A stretch of DNA of 64,000 nucleotides from Polytrichum commune (GCA_950295325.1 OX485806.1:31744001-31808000), one strand, 5' to 3'; shown: positions 25,679 through 36,222, counted from the first letter of the stretch. A program made the numbers and translations. Notes: a model not told the origin generated them from the sequence alone.

Positions 25679-26487
25679 TCAACCATAACAACTAAATATT
25701 GGGATGTTTGATCTTCAATCCAATATTTGTAGAAGACATTTCATTGTAGATTCACGAGTTTTGTGGTGCAAATCTAATCGGTAGGAGTTGGAGAACACGA
25801 AAAACAATTGGGACGTTAACCATAACCACTGAGCATTGGGATGTTTTAATTTTCAGTATGATATTTGTAGAAGACGTTTCATCGTAGATTCACAAGTTTT
25901 TGTGGTGCAAATCTAATCGGTAGAAGTTGGAGAACACAAAAAACAATTGGGACGTTAATTAGAACCACTAAACATTGGGATGTTTGATTCTCAATCCGAT
26001 ATTGGGAGAAGATGTTTCATCCTAGATTCATGAGTTTTGTGGTGCAAATCTAATCGGTAGGAGTCGGAGAACATGAAAAACATTTGGGATGTTAACCATA
26101 ACCACTAAACATAGGGATGTTTGATTCTCAATCCGACATTGGGAGAAGATGTTTCATCGTAGATTCATGAGTTTTGTGGTGCAAATCTAATCGGTAGGAG
26201 TCGGAGAACATGAAAAACATTTGGGATGTTAACCATAACCACTAAACATAGGGATGTTTGATTCTCAATCCGATATTGGGAGAAGATGTTTCATCCTAGA
26301 TTCATGAGTTTTGTGGTGCAAATCTAATCGGTAGGAGTCGGAGAACATGAAAAACATTTGGGATGTTAACCATAGCCACTAAACATAGGGATGTTTGATT
26401 CTCAATCCGACATTGGGAGAAGATGTTTCATCTTAGATTCATGAGTTTTGTGGTGCAAATCTAATCGGTAGGAGTCGGAGAACACAA
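25679..26487. repeat. 137-bp tandem array, about six units
   Basis: The unit junction line 'gatgttaaccataaccacta' recurs at about 25817, 25955, 26091, 26228 and 26365. The last steps are exactly 137 bp. Later units are nearly identical, while the first two are more diverged, so expansion is recent at the downstream side. Each unit contains 'gtggtgcaaatctaatcggt'. The same sequence occurs singly in other R1 copies, so the array is a local amplification. Confidence 0.93.
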
Positions 26488-26510
26488 GAATTGAGCCAAA
26501 TCACTCCCCC

Positions 26511-27796
26511 ATGAGACCTCACAATATATATGGGGACCCTAAAACGGAAGCTTCGGAGGAGGAGGCGGGCGAAAGACTATTTGGGGTCCTGGTCAAACCC
26601 TGTGTTCCACTTTCAAGCCCAGTACAGGAAGTCCCAGTCCTCCACTTACCAAGCCGACCCTTTTCCGGCCTTCAATGCGACACTACCTCCCGTGGCTATG
26701 GCGGATTTCCAGCTTTCAGGTTCGCTTCCTTCTGATTCCCGCCCTCGATCATCGCGTGTTCCTAGGCCTCTTCCCTCACAAGCCTTCTTGTCGTTATAAG
26801 TATCGTGTCCTTCGGTTTCCTTCGATTTTCTCCCCTTCCTATTAGGCAGAGAATCAAGAGTGTTCGAGCTCGGTATGTCTCCTAAGCTACCCACCCAATC
26901 GTAGGTAGGAGCGGTGGGTGTGGCTGTGCGTGAGGTTTTTTTTTTTTTTTTTTTTTTTTTTGGGGGGGTGGGTTGTTGTTGCAGCTTTTTGTGTCAGCTG
27001 CGAGTTTGTTGGAGATTGTATGTGTGTATTAAGTTAGCCTTGCTTGTTTTGTTTCACCTCTCGGGATGGTTATGTTGGTTTTCTGATGTGGTTCGGAGGT
27101 TAGGTTGCATGGGAATCGATGATCATGTGAGGGTTGTGTGGCGTGGTGATGTAGTACTTTGGAGTTTGATGATGTAAGATGTGGAGAGGGATGATGTAGG
27201 GGTTTAGGAAGTGGAGCAGGTGGTGGTGTTGTGTTTCTGTGTCCCAATGTTTCCAGAGGGTTTGGTGGAGGCAAGTTTGACTTTTCTGCTTCCGTCGGTA
27301 CTTTAGTTCCAGAATCTGATGAAGTTTTTTTTTTAAAGGTAATGTTTGCAGATGTGGAGGTTGTGTCCATCCTCGATGAGTCGGAGAGCCTAGTTTGCTT
27401 TGCCTGGTGAAGGTGCGGAGAAGCCGACTTCGGTGATGGCTGTCGGTAAAGTACATAAGCTTCGTCGGAGGTGGTCATCATCGACAGGGGCATGGTGAAC
27501 GTGTGATTTGGCAGGTGAGTGAGTGAGGGAGTGAGTGAGTGAGTGCGTGCTCTCCGAGGTCATGAGGAGTTTTGTGGGGTGGGGTACGATGATAAGGGGA
27601 TGGAATATGAGGCAGCCATCGGAGCATGTGGACATGGCTATGGCAGGGCAGGGTAGTTATGGAACTTGAAAGAGGAGTGATCTTAAAAGCATTGCTTTCC
27701 TTTCAAGCTTCGCATCGGAATCTCATATTGGAAAATGGCGAAGTAATAAGGTTCGGTGGAGATCCCGGCAAGTGGAAGAAGAAGAAGAAGAAGAAG
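26511..27796 (+). promoter_or_regulatory. Putative promoter and leader of the LRR receptor gene
   Basis: Composition turns richer in GC at once after the tandem array. A TATA-like ATATATATG lies at 26524-26532. A possible leader intron runs from a GT near 26875 to a T-rich tract (26937-26958) ending in TTGTTGCAG near 26985. A GAGT microsatellite lies at about 27514-27545. Short open frames here show no known family. A purine tract (GAA repeats) directly precedes the start codon. The TATA and intron assignments are inference. Confidence 0.45.
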
Positions 27797-29704
27797 ATGC
27801 GTAATCAAATGGCCCGGAGTAATAATAAGCTTCACATGGCACGCAAGCATCATCCTATGGCCAACTTGTTAGGGTTTCTTGTCACCTTGATCGCCTTCTC
27901 ACAAATGCAGCAAGCATGGGCCGGCACAAATTTACAGTGTCTTATAGATTTCAAAAGCTCGATAACGGACTCCACCAATGCGCTGTATAACTGGAACACA
28001 AAGAATGTCTCCGACGAGAATAACGTCTGTGACTGGACCGGAGTGTCATGTTTCTCCAACAATGCGGTTCCTGTGTACAAGATATCGCTGAGGAACCTGG
28101 GGTTAGGAGGGACATGGCCAAGCGGTCTCAACCAGTGCCCAAGCCTCCAGACTCTGGACTTGACTGGAAACTCGTTCACGGGTCCTATATCTACGACGCT
28201 CAGCACCGACATACCTAACCTGGTCTACCTGGACGTATCTCACAACTCTATAATTGGGTCGATCCCGAACGACCTCGGCTCCTGTAAGTTCTTAAACGAC
28301 CTGATTTTGGACGACAATCAGCTGACAGGAGAGATTCCTGCAAGCATCGGTCAATTGGACCGCCTGGCCGTCTTCAGTGTGGCCAACAACCAGCTCTCCG
28401 GTACCATACCTTCAACATTCACCAACCGCAACAATGCAAGCGGCGTAAAGAGTTTCAATGCCTCCAGCTTCGAAGGGAATACGTACCTTTGCGGGGCACC
28501 GTTAACAGGCCCATGCAAGACGAAGTCTTCGAAGACGAACAATGGTGTGATCATTGGTGGGGTGGTTGGGGGTTTGGCGGTGTTGGTTGCACTCGCAGCT
28601 CTTTTGCTATGGTACTTCATTGGCCAGTCAAGACGGACAGCGGACATGTCCATCCTCCGGGACGAGAGCAAATGGGCCAAGCGTATTGCAAAGCCTCGAG
28701 GGGTGACTGTCTCCATGTTTGAGAAGCCTATTGTGAAAATTAAGCTTGCGGATCTTATGATGGCCACCAATGATTTCAGCAAGGATAAGATCATTGGTAA
28801 CGGCCGGACAGGGACGGTGTACAAAGCTGCCTTCCCTGATGGCTCGGTTATGGCGATCAAACGTTTGCAAGTGAATGTCCCGAACGATAGGGAGTTCAAA
28901 GCTGAGATGGAAACCTTAGGGCAGCTGAGGCACCGAAACTTGGTGCCTTTGCTAGGGTACTGTGTTGCAGGTGGTGAGCGTCTGCTTGTTTACAAACACA
29001 TGCCAAATGGCAGTGTGTGTGATAGGTTGCACTCTGCCGCGGGCATGGAAACTCCACTGGACTGGCCGGAGAGAGTGAAAATTGCACTTGGGAGTGCACG
29101 TGGTTTGGCATGGTTACACCATAGCTGCAACCCTCGGGTCATCCACCGCAACATCAGCAACAAGTCCATTCTCTTGGACGATGACAATGAGCCACGAATC
29201 ACAGATTTTGGGTTCGCTCGTCTGTTGAATCCTGCAGACACGCATGTGAGCACGTTTGTGAATGGTGACTTTGGGGATCCCGGGTACGTTGCTCCGGAGT
29301 ATATGCGCACTCTGGTGGCCACCACGAAAGGGGATGTGTATAGCCTTGGGGTGGTGCTTCTTGAGCTTGTCACCGGGCAGAAGCCGGTGGATGTGGTGGC
29401 TAAAGAGGAATACAAAGGAAGTCTGGTGGATCATGTGTTGCAGCTTGCGGCAGCAGGAAGAATGATGGAGGGGGTGGATCCTGTGATCAGAAACAAAGGT
29501 GTGGATGATGAAATCATGCAGGTTTTCAAGGTGGCAAGCTCATCTGTGGTGCTGGAACCTAAGGAGCGGCCGACCATGTTTGAGGTTTTCCAGCTCCTCC
29601 GAGCTATTGCGGAGAGATACAATTACACTGATCCCTTTGATGACCTCCCCACCATAACAACAGATGGCGGAGGTGGAGAAGATGTTACCATTTCCTTGCA
29701 GTAG
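27797..29704 (+). CDS. BIR: LRR receptor-like pseudokinase, BIR type (single exon)
   Basis: In order: basic N-terminus, signal peptide starting MANLLGFLVTLIAF (residues 21-42), LRR N-cap with CDWTGVSC, about five LRRs, membrane span GVIIGGVVGGLAVLVALAAL (from 250), juxtamembrane region, kinase domain, and tail. The glycine loop is GNGRTG (334-339), the ATP lysine is kept (Lys355), and DFG is kept (Asp470). The catalytic loop reads HRNISNKSILL: the Asp is Asn452, and the usual Lys and Asn of HRDLKxxN are Ser. Catalysis is therefore unlikely. In Arabidopsis, BIR proteins bind the co-receptor BAK1/SERK and restrain immune and brassinosteroid signalling; that role is inferred. Start options are 27797, 27809 and 27857. 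The frame stays open to 27626, but that part looks like leader. The gene has no introns after the start. Confidence 0.93.
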   Translation: MRNQMARSNNKLHMARKHHPMANLLGFLVTLIAFSQMQQAWAGTNLQCLIDFKSSITDSTNALYNWNTKNVSDENNVCDWTGVSCFSNNAVPVYKISLRNLGLGGTWPSGLNQCPSLQTLDLTGNSFTGPISTTLSTDIPNLVYLDVSHNSIIGSIPNDLGSCKFLNDLILDDNQLTGEIPASIGQLDRLAVFSVANNQLSGTIPSTFTNRNNASGVKSFNASSFEGNTYLCGAPLTGPCKTKSSKTNNGVIIGGVVGGLAVLVALAALLLWYFIGQSRRTADMSILRDESKWAKRIAKPRGVTVSMFEKPIVKIKLADLMMATNDFSKDKIIGNGRTGTVYKAAFPDGSVMAIKRLQVNVPNDREFKAEMETLGQLRHRNLVPLLGYCVAGGERLLVYKHMPNGSVCDRLHSAAGMETPLDWPERVKIALGSARGLAWLHHSCNPRVIHRNISNKSILLDDDNEPRITDFGFARLLNPADTHVSTFVNGDFGDPGYVAPEYMRTLVATTKGDVYSLGVVLLELVTGQKPVDVVAKEEYKGSLVDHVLQLAAAGRMMEGVDPVIRNKGVDDEIMQVFKVASSSVVLEPKERPTMFEVFQLLRAIAERYNYTDPFDDLPTITTDGGGGEDVTISLQ

Positions 29705-30397
29705 CGATGATTTTTGCATCTTATGCTTATCATCTGCTTCCATGGCTGTCATCATGTTCTTGCACATCATGAACACCAGTAACACATTTCTGCTTCTGCT
29801 TCCAGGGTGGTTAAGTCTCTGGACAGACTGCAATTCCTGTGTTGCAGGCCTCTACACTTCACTTATTATGGAACAACCACGGGAATCCCAAATAGAAATG
29901 TGACCTGTATTCATAAGGTTCAAGCATGTCCGCTGCGATCAAGCTCTTTTTTTTACCTCCGACCTAGTTCGATGTGACACAATTCGAGTTGTCTTACATT
30001 ACCTTACAAGCTGGGTATGCACTGGAGGATGTCGAGAAGGAAACAAACAAACATCATTCCCAACCTCTTCTTCTCCACCAACCTCTTTTCTCCTGCTCAA
30101 CGAAGAATATCGCCCTTTGAGGCCACCCTCGTGGTAGCCGAGTTATATCCATCCAAGACTTAGATAAACAAGAAAGCTTAGAAGGCTGTACAGTTGCAGG
30201 GATTTGAGCATCCAGTTGCAATATCTTTCAGATTGACTGATGTGCACGTGACGATGAAGAGGAAGCCCTCACTCTTCTTCTCAGGTGTGCTTTGTATAAT
30301 TAAGTTGGACCATACTATTCTCCCTTTTGTGGGTGTTTGTTGAGTTTGTGCTTGCAAAGTGGTTTCAGGATCAGGAAGTTTTACTTCTTACAAGTAA

Positions 30398-30591
30398 AGG
30401 TGTTCAAAGCCATTGCAGAGAATTATAATTACACCGATCCATTTGATGACTTCCTCATATTATCAAAAGACGGCGGCACTTGCAGAGATGATGTCATTGT
30501 TTCCTTCCAGTGCCGATCCTGTGTCTTGGCCTATCGCCTGTTGCACATCACTGCTTCTTACATGGCTCTTCTTGCACATCATGAACTGCAC
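30398..30591 (+). pseudogene. Duplicated 3' end of the BIR-type receptor gene
   Basis: The frame encodes VFKAIAENYNYTDPFDD, then a diverged stretch, then DDVIVSFQ. This parallels the receptor's own tail RAIAERYNYTDPFDDLP...EDVTISLQ. The similarity continues past the stop into the 3' UTR ('cttgcacatcatgaac'), and the stop itself is changed from TAG to TGC. The kinase domain is absent. It is a partial tandem duplicate, about 0.7 kb downstream of the real gene's end. Confidence 0.85.
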
Positions 30592-30690
30592 TAAAGATCA
30601 TATTCGGTGTCATCTGGTATTTTATGTCACTACAGTAACTTCTTAGCGGACACTTCGTATGAATAAGTGAACAAATACTCTCATGGATGA
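30589..30690. mobile_element. Left-end fragment of a CACTA-ended MITE
   Basis: CACTAAAGATCATATTCGGT followed by 'acttcttagcggacacttcgtatgaataagt' matches the left part of 58605-58957. It starts directly at the end of the duplicated receptor tail. No right end follows nearby; the matching right half lies at 31720-31936. Confidence 0.55.
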
Positions 30691-31719
30691 TGGATGAGTT
30701 CATGCAGTGGTCAAAACCTTACCTTCTCTTGGCAGCTACTCTCCTCTTGGTTCTGCCTCCACCCTAAGGACTCCTTGCATGCTTGAGAGTTTGTTCCATG
30801 CGATGCAATGTGATGCGGCTATGCTTAGTGTTGATGTGATTGGAAGTAGTGCATAGAAGCAAAAGAGATTGGTGTTTGCAAGATTTCATTGTCTCAGTTG
30901 TTCCTGCCAGTGAATTTGTGCATGTGATTTGCTGCTGCTTTTGGTTACTTTCTACGTGTCTTCCTCTGAGTTCCTTAGATTGATGTCTGGGTTCAAAACT
31001 TTTGAGTGCTGAAAGTTAGTTTGTGTCAAACACTCTATGGTAGCAGATTCAATGGGCTAGAAGCCAAAGCTTGAGTAGGTGGCCGACAGGAGTTGCAAGG
31101 TCTTCTGTGTATTTTTAACTAGAAATTTCTTTGCTTGTTCAAACTAATTAATCTAATGTGCAAGCAATTGATGATGATCCTCACTAATGCACGAAATCTG
31201 GTCTCCAATCCAACTAGATTGCCATTGTTGAGTACCTCCCACATCTTGTTCAGAGCGGCTGTGATTACATCACCTGGGGTGTTTTATGAATTGTGGGCAG
31301 AAGATAGCTGCGTTTGTCTTCATCTATGAAATTGTACGCTGGCGGTGCAGCTCGAGTGAGGTGTGACAAAACAATCGACTGCCAAGAGACAAGATCATTC
31401 CAAACTTTACAGAGTCATGTCATATGGGTGGAAACACATAGAAGCTTTCTCAAGACTTCCATACACACAATTTTCTTTTTGGTGAACTTCCTTCAGATTG
31501 AGCAAGCTACATCCTACAACCACCATTGCATGGGTTCCAAATAGATAAGATTCTTGGATAAAGTCCCAATGGATTCAATTAAACAATGAGGAATAGGCGG
31601 GTATGCATCAAAGGCAAAAGTATTCTACAATTGAATTTTGAGCAGTAGCCTGACATGGCCAAATATCTCACCCTCACTAGAATTATGCTCTATTCCAAGT
31701 TTGAGAAACTTGTATTCTA
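30691..31719. other. Intergenic DNA downstream of the receptor gene
   Basis: About 1 kb of ordinary composition with short open frames only. No domain is recognisable and no inverted ends are seen. It separates two halves of a possible split MITE. Confidence 0.5.
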
Positions 31720-31936
31720 CTAATTTCCCGAAGTTCTGTCGTAGAAAATCTGTGATGAAATATTGTCATGGATGATTGAAATTTGGATGAAAAACCACTG
31801 AGTAAGTGACAGTAAATGCAACACTGTAAATCTATAATCCCCCCAAAAGTTACAAGGAATGACAAATAGTGTTGGGTTAACAATTAGAATTGAGCAAGAC
31901 AATTAGATTTGGCGACACTAAATATCATATTTGGTG
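31720..31936. mobile_element. Right-end fragment of a CACTA-ended MITE
   Basis: The line 'gatgattgaaatttggatga...agtgacagtaaatgcaac' and the end CACTAAATATCATATTTGGTG, followed by TA (31937-31938), match the right half of 58605-58957. The left half is not adjacent. Confidence 0.65.
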
Positions 31937-31958
31937 TAGTTATACACGCCTGCTTTTA

Positions 31959-32330
31959 AGGTAATCAGATAGACGTATGTTATTCGGGAATTTTTTTCTT
32001 TGCACCCACTTCTCATAGGATATGAGATGTGCAATTAGTGCAAGATGGTTAGCAAATTTACATTGTGCCCATAGCCATTTGCTTCGTAATTTTTGGAACT
32101 CATATGAATCTCTTAATCATCATCAAAGTGAAGATTCATGTGCTCATCAAATAGTCATATGGGTTCCCCCCCCCCCCCCTCCCCCCAATTATGTGGACTA
32201 TTGAACTTGGAATGGTTAGCATATTTTGAACATGTAGTACAATCTCTTTTAAATACATGTCTTTTCAGTTGTCCATTCTTAGAGCCACAACTAACCAAAT
32301 CCACTTAAATATAGGTATCTACATTATTGT
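31959..32330. mobile_element. R2-family copy, inverted
   Basis: It follows the reverse complement of the R2 copy at 5994-6366 through 'ggatatgagatgtgcaattagtgcaagatggttagcaaat'. It starts after TA at 31957-31958; the far end is eroded. A C-rich run at about 32166-32186 interrupts it. Confidence 0.65.
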
Positions 32331-32489
32331 TATGTTGGATTAACACATGTGTACCTTAGTGTTTGGACAAATTGTAGTTCTGGTGTTATAGAACTCTACA
32401 CATATAAAGGAAGAACGATGGCAAACCCAAATGGATTGTACTGGTGCACGATTTTAGCTCAATGTGAAATGATTTTAGTTGCCTTACAA

Positions 32490-33010
32490 GTTGTTCCTTG
32501 CAACTGATTTCTCAGATTGACTGTATGTGCACACGACAATGAGGAAGAAGCCCTCACTAGTGGAGTCCACTGGATTTAATGTCATATTTGTTTATCCACA
32601 TTGTGGCATTCTAAGTTTCCACTGAGAGAAAGTGTCATATTTGTGACGTAATTGTGCTCAATAAGTTGACATTAACACAGTCAAAACACATTAGTGCCTG
32701 AATCCCCTCGCGTGCTTTTGCATAACCAAGTCACACCACATGTATTCTCCCTGGTGTAGGTGTTTGTTGAGTTTGTTCCAAATGTCTCGGGAGTTTTTTG
32801 GGGCATGATCGGTCGAAATCCTAGTGTTTCCAAGTCCAACCGGTTACATGTTGAGATCTTTCGGGTTTTCTCCACAGATTCCTCTAAAATGATCAGTAAT
32901 TTTCCTGAAGTCTTGAACTTCAACTGGTGATTTCTCAAACTCAACCGGTTCATCTGTAACTAGCGGCGGTTCTCCTGTTGATTGGTGTGTTCTTGCAAAG
33001 TGGTTTTGGG
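32490..33010. repeat. Second copy of the receptor 3'-flank segment, with insertions
   Basis: The lines 'cagattgact...tgtgcac' with 'gaggaagaagccctcact', 'attctccc...gtgtttgttgagtttg' and 'cttgcaaagtggtttt' appear here in the same order as at about 30190-30370. About 90 bp (32575-32665) and about 210 bp (32777-32985, AACCGGTT type) interrupt the match. It marks a second segmental duplication of the receptor 3' flank. Confidence 0.65.
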
Positions 33011-33175
33011 GATCATGAATACTATACTCTGCACAAATAAGCATCTCGGAAGCATACAAGACTTCGGGCAAAAGGGTTTCATAATTCTGGAATGTGCAGT
33101 CATCCTTGACGATACTCGTTCTGTGCAACGAGTAAAGAGTCGAGGTATGGCTGTTTGAAGTTCTTGCATCGTATA

Positions 33176-33549
33176 AGGTAACGTGGGTGCTGTTTGCTTA
33201 CTTCTCTTGATCGAACACCTGAATTTGGTTGATCTGTGGTTATGCGAGGATCAAAGAACAAACGTCACTCAGATGTACATTGAAATGAGATTGGACAACG
33301 TCTTCAGATTTTGTAGACGACTCCACACTCGATGATGAACACAATTGGCAGGGCCTATGGGTTCGGTTAAGGAATCAACGCACATGCACTTTTATAACCA
33401 TAATTGAATCAGGGGCAGTCCCATTTTCAAATCGAGTTTCGCTGATGCCTCACCGTAGAGTTGCTAATGCAGCACAAGTTCTGTTGTGTAGACCTAATCG
33501 GTAGGAGCTGGAGAACATGAATCATGAACCGAACAGCACCCACACAGCT
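33176..33549. mobile_element. R1-family MITE, TA-flanked
   Basis: It begins AGGTAACGTGGGTGCTGTTT after TA (33174-33175) and ends AACAGCACCCACACAGCT before TA (33550-33551). The ends are inverted over about 20 bp. The interior contains the single-copy form of the 137-bp unit amplified at 25679-26487. Confidence 0.8.
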
Positions 33550-34314
33550 TAATGATAAGTTTGCAAGAAAACAATGTGCATGGTGCATTACTCTGTCTCG
33601 ATCTAATGCAACAGCTAAGAGATGAGTCAATTTGTTCAATCCCTTGCTTCAGAGACAATGTCATCAGTCTACTGACCACCATGCACGACTTGGTCTTCAC
33701 ACAGAGGCTCGAAGGTGTAAACCGGATGTGGACCAAGAGGAATGACCATGCACCAAAAGTGAATGTGATGATTTTTTTTTAATATATGTTCAAAAAGGGC
33801 AGTTTTGAAAGAGATTCAAGCGAGATCACTCTTTTGTCTTCTCTTCTCTTCATCTTCTCTTGCCCTAAACACATTTCATTCAAACATATTATAACATCAT
33901 TATTTGTAAAGAATAAAAATGAAAAAAACATGATTTGTGCAACACTAAATGTACAACATTGGTTACATTATTTGTCATTCCTTGTAAAAACTCTGCGCAA
34001 CATAGGTTTATAATGTTACAATTATTGTCACTTATTCAGTGTTTTTTCAACCAAATTTCAACAATCCATGACAATATTTTATTATGGAATTGTTATGATT
34101 CAGAATCTACCAAACTTTGTTTAAATAGTTGGCATGATTTTCATCCAAGTATCTATCATCCATTGCTCTAGTCCCAAGTCGTTTGAGATGAATCATCTAC
34201 AAAAACACGATATTCAATATTTTGAGAGAGTGGGATCCTCTCAAAATAATATTGGCCATTTGGACACCTAAAAGTCATGTTAGGTTGATAAATACTAGAT
34301 TATACTTCAGACGT
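33550..34314. other. Intergenic DNA with a CACTA-ended MITE fragment
   Basis: About 33930-34110 is a diverged piece of the 24842-25209 family ('gcaacactaaatgtacaac', 'tttgtcattccttgtaaa', 'caattattgtcactta'). The rest shows nothing recognisable. Confidence 0.55.
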
Positions 34315-34555
34315 GTAGTTTCCATTAAAATGAGAGTATGTTAAGCTGGGAAATCGACTCATTTAGGTTGAGTCGACCTAAATGAGGACAATTATGTTAG
34401 TCAATTTAGGTTGAGTCGACCTAAATGAGGACAATATGTTAGTCAATTTAGGTTGAGTCGACCTAAATGAGGACAATATGTTGTCAATTTAGGTTGAGTC
34501 GACCTAAATGAGTCGATTTCTCAGCTTAACATACTCTCATTTTAATGGAAACTAC
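34315..34555. mobile_element. Foldback element with four tandem SalI palindromes
   Basis: The outer arms are inverted copies: GTAGTTTCCATTAAAATGAG from 34315 and its complement ending at 34555, each continuing through 'agtatgttaagctg(g/a)gaaatcgactcatttaggt'. Between them are four copies of TTTAGGTTGAGTCGACCTAA, itself a near-palindrome, with GTCGAC at 34372, 34415, 34457 and 34498. The spacings are 43, 42 and 41 bp. It is non-coding and strongly self-complementary at two scales. Confidence 0.9.
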
Positions 34556-34759
34556 GGTGGAATTTACGGCGGAAAATCAAATGTTATTTTTTTACTTGTA
34601 CTCTACAACTTTCCAGTGGTTTTCATTTCATTCTTGAATTAATAGTTTGCTTTATGTGCTCTCAATTCACTGGAAAACTCTCATTTTAATGAATATTGTG
34701 TTCAAACCTATAGACAATCAAGTTACTATGTTGGATGGATGAGAGGTACGCTCATATGT

Positions 34760-35003
34760 GATACTTCCCTCTCTTGTTATCTTCTTTCCCTATACGTATT
34801 TGTTGATTTCTAACTTGATACATGGGTCCTTCCAATTGTGTTCACAACTAAGTGTAGGGTGGTTATTAATAGTTGAAGATGTAGTCCGATCTCTTTTAAG
34901 TTTTGTCTTCATGATGTTGATTCTTTGGTCCTCATCAAACCACATACCAATCAAATACAAGGGTCCAGTTAAGTAAATGGGCCACTTAAGACCCATCTAC
35001 CTT
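34760..35003. mobile_element. R1-family copy, inverted and partial
   Basis: It matches 35655-35864 closely ('tgttgatttctaacttgatacat', 'ttaatagttgaag', 'ttaagttttgtcttcatgatg') and ends CATCTACCT. A GGGCCACTTC-ended element follows it directly, the same arrangement as at 35865. Confidence 0.7.
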
Positions 35004-35006
35004 TAA

Positions 35007-35100
35007 GGGCCACTTCACACACGAGAGTGAAGGCTTGTGACCATTGCATTTTAAGATCTCTCATTTTAAGATCATCCACTCTCCTCTCACCGGTCATGTA
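35007..35100. mobile_element. Left part of a Tourist-like MITE
   Basis: It begins GGGCCACTTCACACACGAG after TAA (35004-35006) and follows 35868-36222 for about 80 bp. The right part is missing. Confidence 0.6.
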
Positions 35101-35108
35101 GTCCACTA

Positions 35109-35480
35109 AGACATGCAAGTGTGATTCGATTACTTTTCTTAATCGGTCCTCTTTTATTTGAGCGGTGTATGGTTAGGTGAGGATCAAAGAACAAACATCA
35201 TGAAATCACATGTCTAAATTTATGAGAGTGGCCTACATTTTCAAATCTCATGATCTACTCCGCACTCAAGAATGAACACCACTAGAAGAACCTATATCCC
35301 CAGTTAAGAAATTGACAAACATGCACTTCCGACAACCACCATAACTAAATCAAAGGAACTCTTATTTCCAATACGGTTTTTATCACACTCTGGAATCCAA
35401 AGACATGAAGTGAAATTGACACTGCCGTCACTTCATGGGCAGGTATACGGAGAAGCTTTGTAGATTATTCATAGTTTGAT
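35109..35480. mobile_element. R1-family copy, forward
   Basis: It starts after TA with 'agacatgcaagtgtgattcgattacttttcttaat' and includes 'gaggatcaaagaacaaacatcatg'. It is followed at 35491 by an inverted R1 copy, so the pair forms a large imperfect inverted repeat. The right border is approximate. Confidence 0.6.
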
Positions 35481-35490
35481 GGATCGTGTA

Positions 35491-35864
35491 AGGTATATGT
35501 GGGTGTTATTTGGTTCATTTTTCATGTTCTTCATCTTCTACTGACTAGATTTATGCAACAAAACTCGTGCTGCATTATGAAATCCACAACAAAATATGTG
35601 CAAAAAACGGATTGAAAATTAGACCTCCCTGATTTAGTTATGGTTATCGGAAGTGCGTATTTGTTGATTTCTAACTTGATACATAGGTCCTTCTGATTGT
35701 GTTCACTACTGAGTGTAGAGTGGTTATTAATAGTTGAAGGCATAGTCTGATCTCTTTTAAGTTTTGTCTTCATGATGCTGGTTCTTTGGTCCTCACTGAA
35801 CCACATATCAATCAAATATGAGGGTTCGATGAAGAAAATGAGTCACTTAGGACCCGTCTACCTT
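35491..35864. mobile_element. R1-family copy, inverted
   Basis: It begins AGGTATATGTGGGTGTTATT after TA and ends GTCTACCTT before TA. The target-site bases overlap the TAA that flanks the next MITE. The internal sequence matches 34760-35003. Confidence 0.7.
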
Positions 35865-35867
35865 TAA

Positions 35868-36222
35868 GGACCACTTCACACACGAGATTAAAGGCATGTG
35901 ACCATTGCATTTTAAGATCTCTCATTGGTTGAAAAGGCCAAGACCGTCCAAGTTCACTTCACACTAGAAGGTGAAGGGTTAAGGGGCCAATTTTTTTTAA
36001 TTTTTTAATTTTTATCATGGATGAAAAAGTTTGCATGGATTCCTACATTGTAGATGAAAACTAGTATTTCATGGTCTATTGAAATTTGCGTCAAGCCCAC
36101 CTCCAAGAGGTAGGGTTGACACAACTTTCAATAGACCATGTGAATGGGATGGCCTTTGGATGAGAATCAAGGGCTCTCACAATCACATGATCACGGCCCT
36201 TGGCTTGTGTGTGAAGTGGCCC
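35868..36222. mobile_element. Tourist-like MITE
   Basis: It begins GGACCACTTCACACACGAG after TAA and ends TTGTGTGTGAAGTGGCC before CTGA. The ends are inverted over about 20 bp. It is 355 bp and non-coding. Confidence 0.75.

Larger units (their letters stand above)
25224..26510. mobile_element. R1-family element with internal tandem array
   Basis: It starts AGGCATATGGGTCTTAAGTG after TA. It follows other R1 copies (33176-33549, 35109-35480, 50079-50465) through the 'cttcaacgattaataactactctacactc' line. It is enlarged by an inserted small element (25301-25521) and by a 137-bp tandem array (25679-26487). The right border is approximate and abuts the promoter region of the receptor gene. Confidence 0.65.

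Noticed and set aside
27029-27493. 154-aa minus-strand open frame
   Set aside because: Low-complexity Pro/His/Ser composition in a G-rich leader region; no motif or neighbour support.
27626-27796. In-frame N-terminal extension of the receptor gene
   Set aside because: The frame is open, but the extension is Lys-rich from a GAA purine tract and places the signal peptide far from the N-terminus; it is more likely leader.
34315-34555. CRISPR-like array (four repeats with similar spacing)
   Set aside because: Spacers are nearly identical to one another, units are palindromic, and the context is a plant transposon.
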